Numbered from the stretch's first letter, positions 8,804 through 17,740 are shown. The stretch is 64,000 nucleotides of DNA from [Clostridium] asparagiforme DSM 15981 (GCA_025149125.1 CP102272.1:5394001-5458000); one strand, 5' to 3'. Notes: generated by a model not told the origin, from the sequence alone. Translations and numbers: made by a program.

Positions 8804-10513
8804 TTAATTCTCCTCCTTGATCTTTCTGCTGACGCCGAAGAATTTCATCAGCGTATTCATAATCAATACAGCACCGTAAGTGATAATAATCAATACCGTA
8901 GCGTACGCACAGGCCACGCCGTAGTTTCCTTTCTCCGCCTGCTCATTGATCTGGCAGGTAATCAGCAGGAAATCCGGAGTTACCAGCAGGATGATGGCGG
9001 AAATAGCGGTGATGCTGCGCACAAACGCGGTTACCAGACCGCTGAAGAAGGAGTCTTTGATCAGCGGCAGCGTCACCGTCATGAACACCTTAGCCGAGTT
9101 GGCGCCCATGTCGTAGGCCGATTCCTCAATGGACTTGTCGATCTGGCGCAGGGCGGAGATGCCGCTTCGGGTACCGGTGGGAAGGCTTCGCACAATGAAC
9201 ACAATGATCAGGATCAGTCCCGTGCCGTACAGCCCGCTCATAATGCCGGTGCGGAACAGGCCGTTGGCATAACCGCGGATATATCCGATACCCAGAACCG
9301 TTCCGGGCACTGCCATGGCCAGCATGGAAACAAACTCGATAAAACCTTTGGCCTTGAATTTCTTCTTGACGACCAGATAGGAAATCACCATGGACAGGAA
9401 CGCCGTCAGCGGAGCAGCGATCAGAGATAACATAAAGGAATCCTTAAATGCCTTCAACCCGCTGGTCTTGAACATGTACTGGAACCATTTCAGGCTCAGA
9501 CTGTAATCCCGCCCCCACAGGGTAAACAGTGCGCCAAAGGGCACCATTATGTACATCAGCAGCACAAACGCAGCTACACAGCCGCAGAAGATGGTCAGAG
9601 GCACAGTCACGCTCTTGTCTTCGATCAGCATACGCATCCTGGATGCCTTGCCCGTCAGGGTGGCCGCCGTCTTTTTCTCCAGATAATACTTCTGGATCAG
9701 GAACAGCACCACAGTCAACATCAGCAGAACCACGGACATGGCCGCCGCTCCGGTGGAGTCGTAGGCCCCGGTCACCTGCAGGTAAATGGTGGTCGCCAGG
9801 GTGTCATAGGAACCTCCGATCAGCATAGGGTTTGCGAAATCCGCCACCGACTCGATAAAGGTCACCAGGAACGCATTTCCCAGGCCGGGAAGCAGCAGGG
9901 GGAATGTCACGCTGGTAAATACCCTCCAGCGGGAAGCGCCCATGTCCCGGGTGGCTTCCTCCAGAGACGGGTCGATATTTTTCAGCAGGCCCTTCAACAT
10001 CAGGTAGCAGACCGGGAAAAAGGTCAGGGTCTGTACGATGGCGATGCCCTTCAGGCCGTAGACATTTGAATCGTAGATTCCCAGCAGGGAGCGGGTGATA
10101 ATGCCGCTGCGCCCGAACAGCATGATCATGGACAGGGACAGCACAAAGGGCGGCGACACCACCGGCAACATGGACACCAGGCCGAACAGCTTCTCCAGCA
10201 CTTTAGTGCGCAGCTTAACGTAAACCTCCACATAGGCGAACAAAAGGCCGATGGCCGTGGAGGTCAGGCCAGTGATAAAGCCCAGCACCAGGGTATTTTT
10301 AAATGCATTTCTGAACCGTTCCAGGCTGAGCACCCGCTTGAACACGTCCATGGTCACGGTGCCTTCCGAATAAAAGCTGTCTACCAGCAGCATCAGAAGG
10401 GGATACAGGATAAATAATGCCAGGAACACCAGCAGCACGACGATCATGCTGACCAAAAATGGGTCCGCAAAGAATTTCTTGCGCTCTAGCTCAGCGCTTT
10501 GACTTCTGGCCAC
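8804..10513 (-). CDS. ABC importer permease, double-domain (AfuB/FbpB-like)
   Basis: Inner-membrane channel of the importer. The 569 residues contain two homologous permease halves of roughly six membrane segments each. Each half carries an EAA loop that contacts the ATPase: EEATRDMGASRWRVF (about 180) and EESAYDMGANSAKVF (about 465). One fused double permease is characteristic of Fbp/Afu-type systems, so a second permease gene is not expected. The gene lies between the binding protein (10752) and the ATPase; a terminator-like hairpin at 10664-10697 in the upstream gap may lower its expression relative to the binding protein. Confidence 0.92.
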   Translation of the reverse strand: MARSQSAELERKKFFADPFLVSMIVVLLVFLALFILYPLLMLLVDSFYSEGTVTMDVFKRVLSLERFRNAFKNTLVLGFITGLTSTAIGLLFAYVEVYVKLRTKVLEKLFGLVSMLPVVSPPFVLSLSMIMLFGRSGIITRSLLGIYDSNVYGLKGIAIVQTLTFFPVCYLMLKGLLKNIDPSLEEATRDMGASRWRVFTSVTFPLLLPGLGNAFLVTFIESVADFANPMLIGGSYDTLATTIYLQVTGAYDSTGAAAMSVVLLMLTVVLFLIQKYYLEKKTAATLTGKASRMRMLIEDKSVTVPLTIFCGCVAAFVLLMYIMVPFGALFTLWGRDYSLSLKWFQYMFKTSGLKAFKDSFMLSLIAAPLTAFLSMVISYLVVKKKFKAKGFIEFVSMLAMAVPGTVLGIGYIRGYANGLFRTGIMSGLYGTGLILIIVFIVRSLPTGTRSGISALRQIDKSIEESAYDMGANSAKVFMTVTLPLIKDSFFSGLVTAFVRSITAISAIILLVTPDFLLITCQINEQAEKGNYGVACAYATVLIIITYGAVLIMNTLMKFFGVSRKIKEEN

Positions 10514-10618
10514 AAAAAGGCCCCCCTTTCTATCTTCAACAATGTTTACAGTGCATGAATCATTTGCAGTCCGGCCGGAGATCAGACCGCCCGTCCGCCG
10601 GGCAGCGCCCCCTTTGGA

Positions 10619-10666
10619 GCGTTTTTATTGGCAGGAAAATGAGCTCTCCTGGCAATAAAAACGCTG
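10619..10666 (-). other. Strong hairpin after the binding-protein gene
   Basis: Arms agcgtttttattggcagga and tcctggcaataaaaacgct pair at 18 of 19 positions with a 10-nt loop. On the minus strand its first arm overlaps the tail and U-run of the preceding terminator hairpin, so the two cannot form fully at once. It could be an mRNA-stabilising or attenuator structure. Confidence 0.55.
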
Positions 10667-10697
10667 CGAAATGTGTATTTTCGGCATTTCGCAGCGC
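10664..10697 (-). terminator. Intrinsic terminator or attenuator between binding protein and permease genes
   Basis: On the minus strand the stem cgctgcgaaatg/catttcgcagcg is followed by ttttta. It lies within the transcription unit, after the binding-protein stop, and probably gives partial termination so that the binding protein is made in excess, as is common for ABC importers. Confidence 0.7.
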
Positions 10698-10751
10698 TCT
10701 CCCACGAGTTGTTACGATCCTAACATGTGCCGCAGCCGGCACCGTTTTCAA

Positions 10752-11954
10752 TTACTCGGTTTTGAAACGGCTGGAATCTGCGTTGTCCTTGGAGCTTCCC
10801 AGTGCTGCGAAGAAGTCCTCCACATATTTTCCACTGTTCTCTTTTGCATCCTCGAAATCGTAGTCGATGGTGTTGTTCATATCCAGACCGAACTTGGTAG
10901 CCTCTTCCGGCTGAGTCGCATTCTTAAGTACCAGGAACTGATAGGAGCCGTTCTCCTTGGCATGATCCACACAGTCGGGAGAAAGAGCGTACTCAATCCA
11001 CAATTTTGCAGCGTTGGGATGTGTACAACCCTTGAAGATTGCGGTTGCGCCAACCTCGAAGGAAGTTCCATCCTCGGGAACGATCAGCTGGATGTTGTCA
11101 TAGCCCTGCAGAATCTGGTAAATGCCGTCATGCAGGAAGCCGATACCGATCACACACTCGCCCGGGCCTACCATCTTGGAGGGACCGGAACCGGATTTGG
11201 TGTACTGGGAAATGTTCTTGTCCAGCGCCTTAAAGTATTCCATCGCCTCGTCATGGCCCTTCATCTGAACCATGGTGTTGATCAGCAGCTTAGCAGTGCC
11301 TGCGGTGTTGGGGTTGGACAGCATGATCAGGCCCTTGTACTCTTCCTTGGTCAGATCATCCCAGGTCTTGGGAGCTTCCAGGCCCAGGCGGTCCAGCTCC
11401 TCGGTGTTAACCATGAAGCCCAGGATGCCTTTGTAGATGCCGTACCAGCAGTTGGTGGGGTCCTTGTACTGATCGCCGATCAGGTTCACTGCGTTCATCG
11501 CCTCATAGGGCTCCAGCAGGCCGTCTGCGGTCGCCTCGTTGTAGGGGTCCGTGGTGCCGCCGAACCAAACGTCAGCGGACGGTTTTCCAGCTTCCTCGGA
11601 GATCTTGGTGTAAACCTCGGAGGTGGACAGTCTCTGGAACTTGGTCTTGATTCCGTAGAGCTTCTCAAAATTCTGGCAGGCTGCGGACAGATACTCCTCC
11701 TCGCAGGAGCCGTAAACAGTGAGCTCTCCCTCGGCCTTTGCCGCCTCAATCAGCGCATCCATGCCGCCGGCCGCCTCAGTGGCCTCGGCAGATTCCGCCT
11801 TGGACTCCGCCGCTTCGGTATCCTTTGCAGCTTCGGTCGCTGCAGTTGTCTCAGGAGCCGCAGTGGTCGCAGGAGCCTCGGTCTTGCCTCCGCCGCACGC
11901 GGTAAGGCTTAAAGCCATGGTACACGCCAACAAAAGTGACAGTTTTTTCTTCAT
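10752..11954 (-). CDS. ABC importer solute-binding lipoprotein (AfuA/FbpA-like)
   Basis: Binding protein of the importer, 400 residues. The start at 11954 is set by the SD aaggaggga and a lipoprotein signal, MKKKLSLLLACTMALS then LTACGGG (lipobox Cys about 20). An Ala/Thr/Glu-rich linker of about 45 residues tethers it. The mature domain begins near EGELTVYGSCEEEYL and has the family pattern ADVWFGGTTDP. First gene of the importer operon, which runs binding protein, permease, ATPase. It is distinct from the sensor-linked binding protein at 6199. Substrate class is inferred, not seen. Confidence 0.9.
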   Translation of the reverse strand: MKKKLSLLLACTMALSLTACGGGKTEAPATTAAPETTAATEAAKDTEAAESKAESAEATEAAGGMDALIEAAKAEGELTVYGSCEEEYLSAACQNFEKLYGIKTKFQRLSTSEVYTKISEEAGKPSADVWFGGTTDPYNEATADGLLEPYEAMNAVNLIGDQYKDPTNCWYGIYKGILGFMVNTEELDRLGLEAPKTWDDLTKEEYKGLIMLSNPNTAGTAKLLINTMVQMKGHDEAMEYFKALDKNISQYTKSGSGPSKMVGPGECVIGIGFLHDGIYQILQGYDNIQLIVPEDGTSFEVGATAIFKGCTHPNAAKLWIEYALSPDCVDHAKENGSYQFLVLKNATQPEEATKFGLDMNNTIDYDFEDAKENSGKYVEDFFAALGSSKDNADSSRFKTE

Positions 11955-12092
11955 AATAAAAATCCCTCCTTTTCTCTGATGATCCAATCATATCAGAAAA
12001 TAAGGAGGGAAAAAACCGGCATTTAAGTAATAATGTCGTGATTTCTGAACTTGTGGTATGTTTTTTTAGTTATTTTAGACATCATGACAGCT

Positions 12093-12317
12093 TCATTTAC
12101 GCTTTGGCACAAATTCAATTCTCAATACCATGCCCATGCCGTCTGCAAGCCGCTTCAGCAAATTCAGAGATGGATTCCTGGTCCCGTTCTCCAGCTTGCT
12201 GATATCCGCCTGATCAATCCCAGTCCGCGCAGCTAATTCCTTTTGTGTAAGGTTTTGAGAAATTCTGGCCTCAACCAATGCTCTGATGACATCCAGCTCC
12301 GATATTATTTTATTCAA
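12093..12317 (-). pseudogene. HTH (Xre/HigA-type) regulator fragment lacking its N-terminus
   Basis: From a possible TTG at 12317 the frame encodes 74 residues, almost only a helix-turn-helix: LTQKELAARTGIDQADISKLENG, ending GMVLRIEFVPKRK. Antitoxin-like proteins of this kind normally have 25-35 further residues before VIRALVEAR. Here that region is replaced by the terminator of the upstream gene (12330-12356) and there is no Shine-Dalgarno. The longer open frame up to 12518 runs antisense-free through the 3' end of the neighbouring gene and is not credible. Probably a remnant, though a leaderless small HTH protein cannot be excluded. No toxin gene is adjacent. Confidence 0.6.
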
Positions 12318-12327
12318 AAAAAGAAAA

Positions 12328-12356
12328 GGCGTAAAGAAGTTTTCTTTACACCTTTG
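12328..12356 (-). terminator. Intrinsic terminator of the cell-wall-binding gene
   Basis: On the minus strand ggtgtaaagaaaacttcttt continues acgcc, forming a stem ggtgtaaagaa/ttctttacgcc, followed by ttttctttttttg. It lies just after the stop at 12379. Confidence 0.8.
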
Positions 12357-12378
12357 CAAACTTAAAATTTCAATCCAA

Positions 12379-13371
12379 CTACTGCACCCACGCCCCACTC
12401 CCGTCCACCACATACCCATCCGGCGTTGTGGTCCCGGCCGCCATGGCGCCGTCCTCATACATGTAATACCACGTTCCGTCAATCTCATTCCATCCGGTAA
12501 CCGCATAGCCCCCGGCATTAAAATAATACCACTTTCCCAATATCAGCTCCCAGCAGCCCGCCGGGTTGGTTCCGTCCGTCTTGGTAAAACGGCGGCCCTG
12601 CTGGTAATCGCCCCAGGTGCCGTCCGTGATTCCCGGATTGTTGGAGGCGGACCCCAGAGAACTGACCGGACCTCCGTCCTTCAGATAATCCCGCTGATCC
12701 CCGTTTCGGGCGATGGCCATCACCTCAAAGTAATAATTTACCCGGTCCCTGGTCATAAACTGCGAAAAATCATAGGATGTGGCGTTCTCCACTGTCTGGG
12801 TCACCACAGAGCCCTGGTCGTCGTAGAGGACCACACGGTAGGTATCGGCATACTTGACGCCGTTCCAGCGCGCCAGCGTGGGATTTGCGCTGTCCCAGCC
12901 GGCCCAGGTGGTATCGCCTAACTGGGCTGCCACCTGATAGCTGAACTTTACCTTATAGATATTGTCGCCCTCGAATTTACTGCCCTTGTAGCGCTCCACG
13001 GAGGTGATCTCCACCTCATTGTCCTCGCCGTCGGCCATGACAAACTCCGTCCGGCCCTTGCCGATGGATTCCGCGGACGAACTGTCCAGGTCCACGTAAA
13101 TGGTTCCCGTCACCGTCTTACCCGGCGTCCAGCTTAACAGCCCCTTGGACCAGGACGGACCGTCGATGATCTCGTAGTCATCGCTGTAAACGTCCGGGGC
13201 CAGCGGATGGACCTTCTCGTCGTCGTTGTCGTCCGCGCTGACGTTCTGCGTGTCATAATTGTTGGACACGTAAATCTGATACTCTTTCTCCGCCGCGTGG
13301 GATATCATCGCTGTGCCTGCGGCCAGCAGCATCGCCGCCGTTATCACAGCCATCGCCTGTCTCTTTTTCAT
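12379..13371 (-). CDS. Secreted cell-wall-binding repeat protein with FN3-like domain
   Basis: A 330-residue exported protein. Residues 1-27 form a signal peptide (MKKRQAMAVITAAMLLAAG, cleavage near SHA-AEKE). An Asp-rich N-terminal region (about 30-130) is followed by a FN3-like beta domain (about 155-240: ARWNGVKYADTYRVVLYDD). The C-terminus carries about two choline-binding-type repeats (GKWYYFNAGGYAVTGWNEI, GTWYYMYEDGAMA). It resembles the adjacent protein at 13473 domain by domain, so the two look like a tandem duplication. Such repeats usually bind teichoic-acid choline or other wall glycans. The biological role is unknown. Confidence 0.85.
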   Translation of the reverse strand: MKKRQAMAVITAAMLLAAGTAMISHAAEKEYQIYVSNNYDTQNVSADDNDDEKVHPLAPDVYSDDYEIIDGPSWSKGLLSWTPGKTVTGTIYVDLDSSSAESIGKGRTEFVMADGEDNEVEITSVERYKGSKFEGDNIYKVKFSYQVAAQLGDTTWAGWDSANPTLARWNGVKYADTYRVVLYDDQGSVVTQTVENATSYDFSQFMTRDRVNYYFEVMAIARNGDQRDYLKDGGPVSSLGSASNNPGITDGTWGDYQQGRRFTKTDGTNPAGCWELILGKWYYFNAGGYAVTGWNEIDGTWYYMYEDGAMAAGTTTPDGYVVDGSGAWVQ

Positions 13372-13472
13372 TGAAACTCCTTCCGCCGTTCTCCGGCTTA
13401 TGATTTTCTATATGAAAAATGCGCCCACACAGCTCTCTCTCACAACTTCCTCCGGCACGGGCCGTCCCCTCA

Positions 13473-14705
13473 TCAGTGACGCCACACTCCGTTTGCATCC
13501 AACACGAATCCGTTCACCGTGGTGTTCACCAGTTTGTGGCCTTCGCCCGGCTGGAAATAGTAGAAGTCCTCGCCTACCTTGTACCAGCCCTCCACCATGG
13601 CTCCGCTCTCGTTCATAAAATAGGTCTTGCCGTTGATCGTAAGCCAGCAGCTCTTGACCATGGCGCCCTCCGGGCCGCCCTGGTTGGGATTGCAGTAATA
13701 CCAGAGGTTGCCGGACTTCACCCATCCGGTCTTCATATCGCCGTTCTCACCCAGATAATACCAGTTGCCGCCGTTCTGCTGCCAGCCGGTGAGCATCTTC
13801 CCAACGCTGTCGAACAGATACCACTTGTCGTTCCATTTCATCCAGCCGTTCTTGGCATAGGTGCCATCCGGATATTTAAAATACCATTTGTCGTTGTCCT
13901 TGCGCCAGCCCACATCCGTGGTGCCGCCGGTGGAGGTCACACCGTCGTCCCGGCTCTGCCCGGAGCCGTCGGAAACGTGGTCCTCGTCGATATAAAGATC
14001 GTCGGACTCCGTCCAGTCGCTCTTCTTGCCGTAGCTGCTGTCGCTGTGAGGAACGGTACGGACTTTAAAGGTGTAGTCCCCTTCCTTGGTCATATAGGGA
14101 TAGAAGTTGTAGCTGGTGCCCTTGTAGTCCTCCACCTTTTTCACCGTCGAGGAGCCGCGGTACAGATACACGTCATAGTAACCGGAGCTGCTGTCCCCGG
14201 CGTCCCAGGTGGCCCGCCCACGGGAGCTTCCCCACTCGGCGTTCTCCGGCGGGTCATAGGTGCCCTTAATGGGATTAACCCGGATCGTAACCTTTAAATC
14301 CGAGCCGCTCTTGCTGGAGGTCACATAGCTTCCGCCGCTGACGCTCACATTGCTGGAGCTGTAGCTGCTGCGGAATTTATACTCATTTTCGTTATCATCG
14401 TCGTCAATCTCCAGCCACACATACATCTTGGGCTCATCGCCGATGGAGATGTCCTTGTCATTGGCCCACTCCGCTCCTACCACATGATAACGGCTGGCTG
14501 TTGTATACACGTAAGTACCGCTGTCCTGTTTCTCATACGCGATATCGTCATTGTCCCCCACTGAATCCCCCGCCTCCAACTCAGCGTGAACCTTCAGCGA
14601 AATACTGGTGACATACTTGGTCCCCGCCAAAGCCTCCATGGGCATCGCAGACACCAGCAGTCCCGCTGCCATCAGCGCGCCGAGCATCCGTTTCCATTTC
14701 ATCAT
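13473..14705 (-). CDS. Secreted cell-wall-binding repeat protein with FN3-like domain
   Basis: A 410-residue exported protein starting at 14705, chosen for the SD aaggagg eight bases upstream and the signal peptide MMKWKRMLGALMAAGLLVSA. Residues about 30-140 form an Asp/Ser-rich domain, then a FN3-like domain (ATWDAGDSSSGYYDVYLYR to DYTFKVRTVP). About six choline-binding-type repeats follow (DKWYFKYPDGTYAKNGW, DKWYLFDSVGKMLTGW, GNWYYLGENGDMKTGW and others), ending FVLDANGVWRH. It shares order and motifs with the 12379 protein. A promoter TTGACG-N18-TATAAT lies upstream. Likely a surface protein; ligand unknown. Confidence 0.87.
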   Translation of the reverse strand: MMKWKRMLGALMAAGLLVSAMPMEALAGTKYVTSISLKVHAELEAGDSVGDNDDIAYEKQDSGTYVYTTASRYHVVGAEWANDKDISIGDEPKMYVWLEIDDDDNENEYKFRSSYSSSNVSVSGGSYVTSSKSGSDLKVTIRVNPIKGTYDPPENAEWGSSRGRATWDAGDSSSGYYDVYLYRGSSTVKKVEDYKGTSYNFYPYMTKEGDYTFKVRTVPHSDSSYGKKSDWTESDDLYIDEDHVSDGSGQSRDDGVTSTGGTTDVGWRKDNDKWYFKYPDGTYAKNGWMKWNDKWYLFDSVGKMLTGWQQNGGNWYYLGENGDMKTGWVKSGNLWYYCNPNQGGPEGAMVKSCWLTINGKTYFMNESGAMVEGWYKVGEDFYYFQPGEGHKLVNTTVNGFVLDANGVWRH

Positions 14706-14767
14706 ACTGATAACCTCCTTAAAAGGGGCAACCCCCATCGCACATATTTAATCTATTATCTGTAATC

Positions 14768-14797
14768 ATTATAGCCCGAGGCCGCTGTCCACGTCAA
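14768..14797 (-). promoter_or_regulatory. Sigma-A-type promoter of the cell-wall-binding protein gene
   Basis: On the minus strand TTGACG (14792-14797), 18-nt spacer, TATAAT (14768-14773), followed by an untranslated leader of about 60 nt before the ATG at 14705. Confidence 0.75.
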
Positions 14798-14884
14798 CTT
14801 ACGATATTCTTTCGGTAAATTCATAATATTTGCGAAGTTCTGACAAAACAATCGCCTGTAGGCCCGACAGCTGTCCATAACGCC

Positions 14885-14920
14885 AAAAAACCGCAGGCAC
14901 ATTTTTCGTACCTGCGGTTC
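14885..14920 (-). terminator. Intrinsic terminator ending the ribosomal operon
   Basis: Just after rplQ the minus strand reads aaccgcaggtacg, short loop, cctgcggtt, then tttt. It ends the rpmJ-rplQ transcript, isolating it from the accessory block. Confidence 0.85.
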
Positions 14921-14932
14921 AATAATATCCGA

Positions 14933-15469
14933 TTAAACTAACTCGATCAGAACTTCCATAGCTGCGTCGCCCTTGCGCTGACCAATCTTAACGATTCTGG
15001 TGTAACCACCGTTGCGGTCTGCGTACTTGGGAGCAACCTCGTCGAACAGTTTTGCAACCAGATCAACGCTCTTGGTGTTTTTCTTCTTGCCGGCGTTGGA
15101 GGTGGGAACCTCGGTTACGCCGTAAAGCACCTTTAACATCTGTCTTCTGGCATGCAGTCTGGAAGGCATATCCTTCTTGATTTCCTTCTCGACCTCGTCG
15201 TAAACGGTTACTTTCTTGCCGTCCACAACTTCTTTCACTCTCTTGCCGTCTTTGTCCTTGCGGGCAACCTTAGCGGTCACCTTAACGGTCTCGTAGTTGT
15301 CTTTCTCTCTGACAGCCATCGCTACCAGGCCCTCCGCTACTTTGCGGATTTCCTTTGCTCTGGTCTCAGTGGTTCTGATCTTGCCGTGGTACAGCAGAGC
15401 TGTAACCTGGCTTCTGATCATAGCCTTTCTCTGGTCGGAAGTTCTTCCTAATTTTCTATATCCTGCCAT
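14933..15469 (-). CDS. rplQ: 50S ribosomal protein L17, long form
   Basis: Ribosomal large-subunit protein near the exit tunnel. I start it at 15469 (MAGYRKLGRTSDQRKAMIR) because this matches the family and follows an SD ggagg by eight bases. At 178 residues it is longer than the usual 115-130. The extra part (about 75-120) is a Lys/Glu/Asp-rich charged insert between the conserved N-terminal block and the C-terminal GGYTRIVKIGQRKGDAAMEV. I recall long L17 forms in Lachnospiraceae. Last gene of the alpha operon. Confidence 0.96.
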   Translation of the reverse strand: MAGYRKLGRTSDQRKAMIRSQVTALLYHGKIRTTETRAKEIRKVAEGLVAMAVREKDNYETVKVTAKVARKDKDGKRVKEVVDGKKVTVYDEVEKEIKKDMPSRLHARRQMLKVLYGVTEVPTSNAGKKKNTKSVDLVAKLFDEVAPKYADRNGGYTRIVKIGQRKGDAAMEVLIELV

Positions 15470-15503
15470 TTCATTTTCCTCCGTCACTGCGGAGCACCCC
15501 GGC

Positions 15504-15592
15504 CATGCTTCTTATGGACTTACTGACCAAGGCACTGATTTCCCGCACACTATTTTGGCTTCACGGAAACCATGCTTCTTTGGACTTACTGG
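15504..15592. repeat. Short direct repeat in the rpoA-rplQ gap
   Basis: The sequence catgcttctt-tggacttactg occurs at about 15504-15526 and 15571-15592, 67 bp apart, in the 142-bp gap between rpoA and rplQ. No other feature is visible in this gap. Confidence 0.6.
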
Positions 15593-15611
15593 TCCCGCGT
15601 TAAATGTATCG

Positions 15612-16574
15612 TTAGTCGTTGTCGCTGGGATTAAGCTGCAAGCCTAATTCCTTAAGCTTGGCCAACACTTCCTCAAGGGACTTGCGGCCCAGGTTACGAA
15701 CCTTCATCATATCCTCGGAAGTGCGGTTGCACAACTCTTCCACGGTATTGATTCCAGCCCGCTTCAAACAGTTGTAAGAACGGACGGACAACTCCAGCTC
15801 GTCGATATTCATCTCAAGCACTTTTTCCTTCTCGTTGTCTTCCTTCTCCACCATGATCTCTGCTGTCTTGGCGTTCTCGGAGAGGTCGATAAACAGGTTT
15901 AAGTGCTCGCTGAGTACCTTCGCGGCCAGGCTGACTGCCTCGTCAGGTGCAAGAGTGCCATTGGTGTAGATCTCCAATGTCAGCTTGTCGTAGTCTGTCT
16001 GCTGGCCGACACGGGTGTTCGCCACCGCCATATTCACACGCTCCACCGGAGTGTAGATGGAATCGACTGCGATCACCCCGATGGGTAAATCGTCGTTCTT
16101 ATTCTTATCTGCGCTGACATAGCCGCGGCCCTTGGTGATCGTAAGTTCCATGTAGAACTTGCTGTCCGTGCCGCCGCTCAAGGTCGCGATGATCTGATCG
16201 GGATTCATGATCTCGATGTCCGCGTCCGCCTGAATGTCGGCTGCGGTAATCACGCCCTCGCCTTCGAACTCAATGTAAGCAACCTTGGGCTCGTCGGTAT
16301 CGCTGTTGTTCTTGATCGCTAAGCTTTTGATGTTCATAATGATCTCAGTTACATCTTCCTTGACACCGGCGATAGAACTGAACTCATGCAAAACGCCATC
16401 GATTTTTACCTGACTCACTGCTGCACCCGGCAGGGAAGAAAGCATAATTCTTCTCAGGGAGTTGCCCAGTGTAGTGCCGTAACCTCTCTCAAGTGGTTCA
16501 ACTACGAACTTGCCATATCTCTTGTCTTCTGAAATCTCCGCGATTTCAATGTTGGGTTTTTCAAAATCGAACAC
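15612..16574 (-). CDS. rpoA: DNA-directed RNA polymerase alpha subunit
   Basis: Alpha subunit, assembling RNA polymerase through its N-terminal domain and touching UP elements and activators through its C-terminal domain. The start is a GTG at 16574 giving VFDFEKPNIEIAEISEDKRYG, the usual N-terminus, after the SD aaaggagggg. The 320 residues include the assembly motif GTTLGNSLRRIMLSSLPGAA and the C-terminal helix-hairpin-helix region LELSVRSYNCLKRAGINTVEEL to LGRKSLEEV. Between rpsD and rplQ as usual. Confidence 0.98.
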   Translation of the reverse strand: MFDFEKPNIEIAEISEDKRYGKFVVEPLERGYGTTLGNSLRRIMLSSLPGAAVSQVKIDGVLHEFSSIAGVKEDVTEIIMNIKSLAIKNNSDTDEPKVAYIEFEGEGVITAADIQADADIEIMNPDQIIATLSGGTDSKFYMELTITKGRGYVSADKNKNDDLPIGVIAVDSIYTPVERVNMAVANTRVGQQTDYDKLTLEIYTNGTLAPDEAVSLAAKVLSEHLNLFIDLSENAKTAEIMVEKEDNEKEKVLEMNIDELELSVRSYNCLKRAGINTVEELCNRTSEDMMKVRNLGRKSLEEVLAKLKELGLQLNPSDND

Positions 16575-16637
16575 TAATAGCCCCTCCTTTTGGGTTTCTA
16601 TCAAATCTCGAGGGATGGATGCATTCTAACACAGAGA

Positions 16638-17231
16638 TTACTTAGAATACAACTCTACGATGAGCATTTCGTTTACGGGAACATCGATCTCGTCCCTGGT
16701 GGGCATCTCTTTAACGGTGCCGCGCAGGTTCTCCTGATCAACATCCAGCCAGGCCGGAACCATACGTCCGCCGGTTACTTCCAGGATATCTTTGTATCTC
16801 TGAGCGGATTTGTATTTCTCCTTGATCTCGATCACGTCGCCGGTTTTAACCCGGTAAGACGGAATGTTCACAGGCTTGCCGTTTACCAGCACATGCTTGT
16901 GGTCAACGATCTGACGGGTCTCCTTGCGGGTGCGACCAAGGCCCATGCGGAACAGGACATTGTCCAGTCTGCACTCTAACAGGATCATCAGGTTGGTACC
17001 AACCATACCGTTCATCTTGGAAGCCTTCGCATAGTAGTTACGGAAGGGTTTCTCCAGTACGCCGTAAATGAACTTCGCTTTCTGTTTCTCGCGCAGCTGC
17101 AGGCCGTACTCACTCATCTTCTTATTGGTTCTTTTGGATTCTCTGTTGGACTTTTTATCAATTCCCAGAAAGATCGGATCCAGTCCCAGGGATCTGCATC
17201 TTTTAAGAACAGGAACTCTATCTACTGCCAC
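16638..17231 (-). CDS. rpsD: 30S ribosomal protein S4
   Basis: Primary 16S-binding protein of the small subunit. The 197 residues include the S4 RNA-binding fold (about 85-150: LDNVLFRMGLGRTRKETRQIV, VNGKPVNIPS). The N-terminal zinc-binding Cys cluster is absent (only KRCRSLGLDP), so this is the zinc-free form. Between rpsK and rpoA in the alpha operon. Confidence 0.98.
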   Translation of the reverse strand: MAVDRVPVLKRCRSLGLDPIFLGIDKKSNRESKRTNKKMSEYGLQLREKQKAKFIYGVLEKPFRNYYAKASKMNGMVGTNLMILLECRLDNVLFRMGLGRTRKETRQIVDHKHVLVNGKPVNIPSYRVKTGDVIEIKEKYKSAQRYKDILEVTGGRMVPAWLDVDQENLRGTVKEMPTRDEIDVPVNEMLIVELYSK

Positions 17232-17247
17232 TTTAATTACCTCCTAA

Positions 17248-17652
17248 TCAGACTCTTCTACGCTTGGGCGGACGGCATCCGTTGTGGGGAACCGGGGTTA
17301 CGTCCTTGATGCTTGTTACTTCCAATCCACATGCCTGCAGAGCACGGATTGCGGCCTCACGCCCTGAACCAGGACCCTTAACCATAACATCTACTGTTTT
17401 CAAACCATGTACAAGAGCTGCTTTTGTCGCAGTTTCTGCCGCCATCTGAGCAGCATAAGGAGTAGATTTTCTTGAACCTCTAAATCCCAGACCACCAGCA
17501 CTTGCCCAAGATAATGCGTTACCCTGTGCATCTGTCAACGTCACGATCGTATTGTTAAAAGATGACTGGATATGTGCCTGTCCGCGTTCAACGTTTTTCT
17601 TTACACGCTTTTTTGTCACTTTTTTAGCTGTAGTGGACACTTTTTTAGCCAT
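17248..17652 (-). CDS. rpsK: 30S ribosomal protein S11
   Basis: Small-subunit platform protein, 134 residues. Conserved blocks AHIQSSFNNTIVTLTD, GFRGSRKSTPYAAQ and the C-terminal PHNGCRPPKRRRV identify it. The N-terminus has a Lys-rich extension of about 20 residues. Confidence 0.98.
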   Translation of the reverse strand: MAKKVSTTAKKVTKKRVKKNVERGQAHIQSSFNNTIVTLTDAQGNALSWASAGGLGFRGSRKSTPYAAQMAAETATKAALVHGLKTVDVMVKGPGSGREAAIRALQACGLEVTSIKDVTPVPHNGCRPPKRRRV

Positions 17653-17740
17653 TTTAAACTAACCTACTTTCTCATTTTCTCGAATTCGCTCTTCCTGTTT
17701 TTAAAACATACAAATCGAATTCAGTTACCGTGTTACTTAA

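Noticed and set aside
12318..12518. N-terminal extension of the HTH frame to 12518
   Set aside because: It runs through a terminator and through the 3' end of the wall-binding gene in another frame; the residues are unlike any regulator N-terminus.
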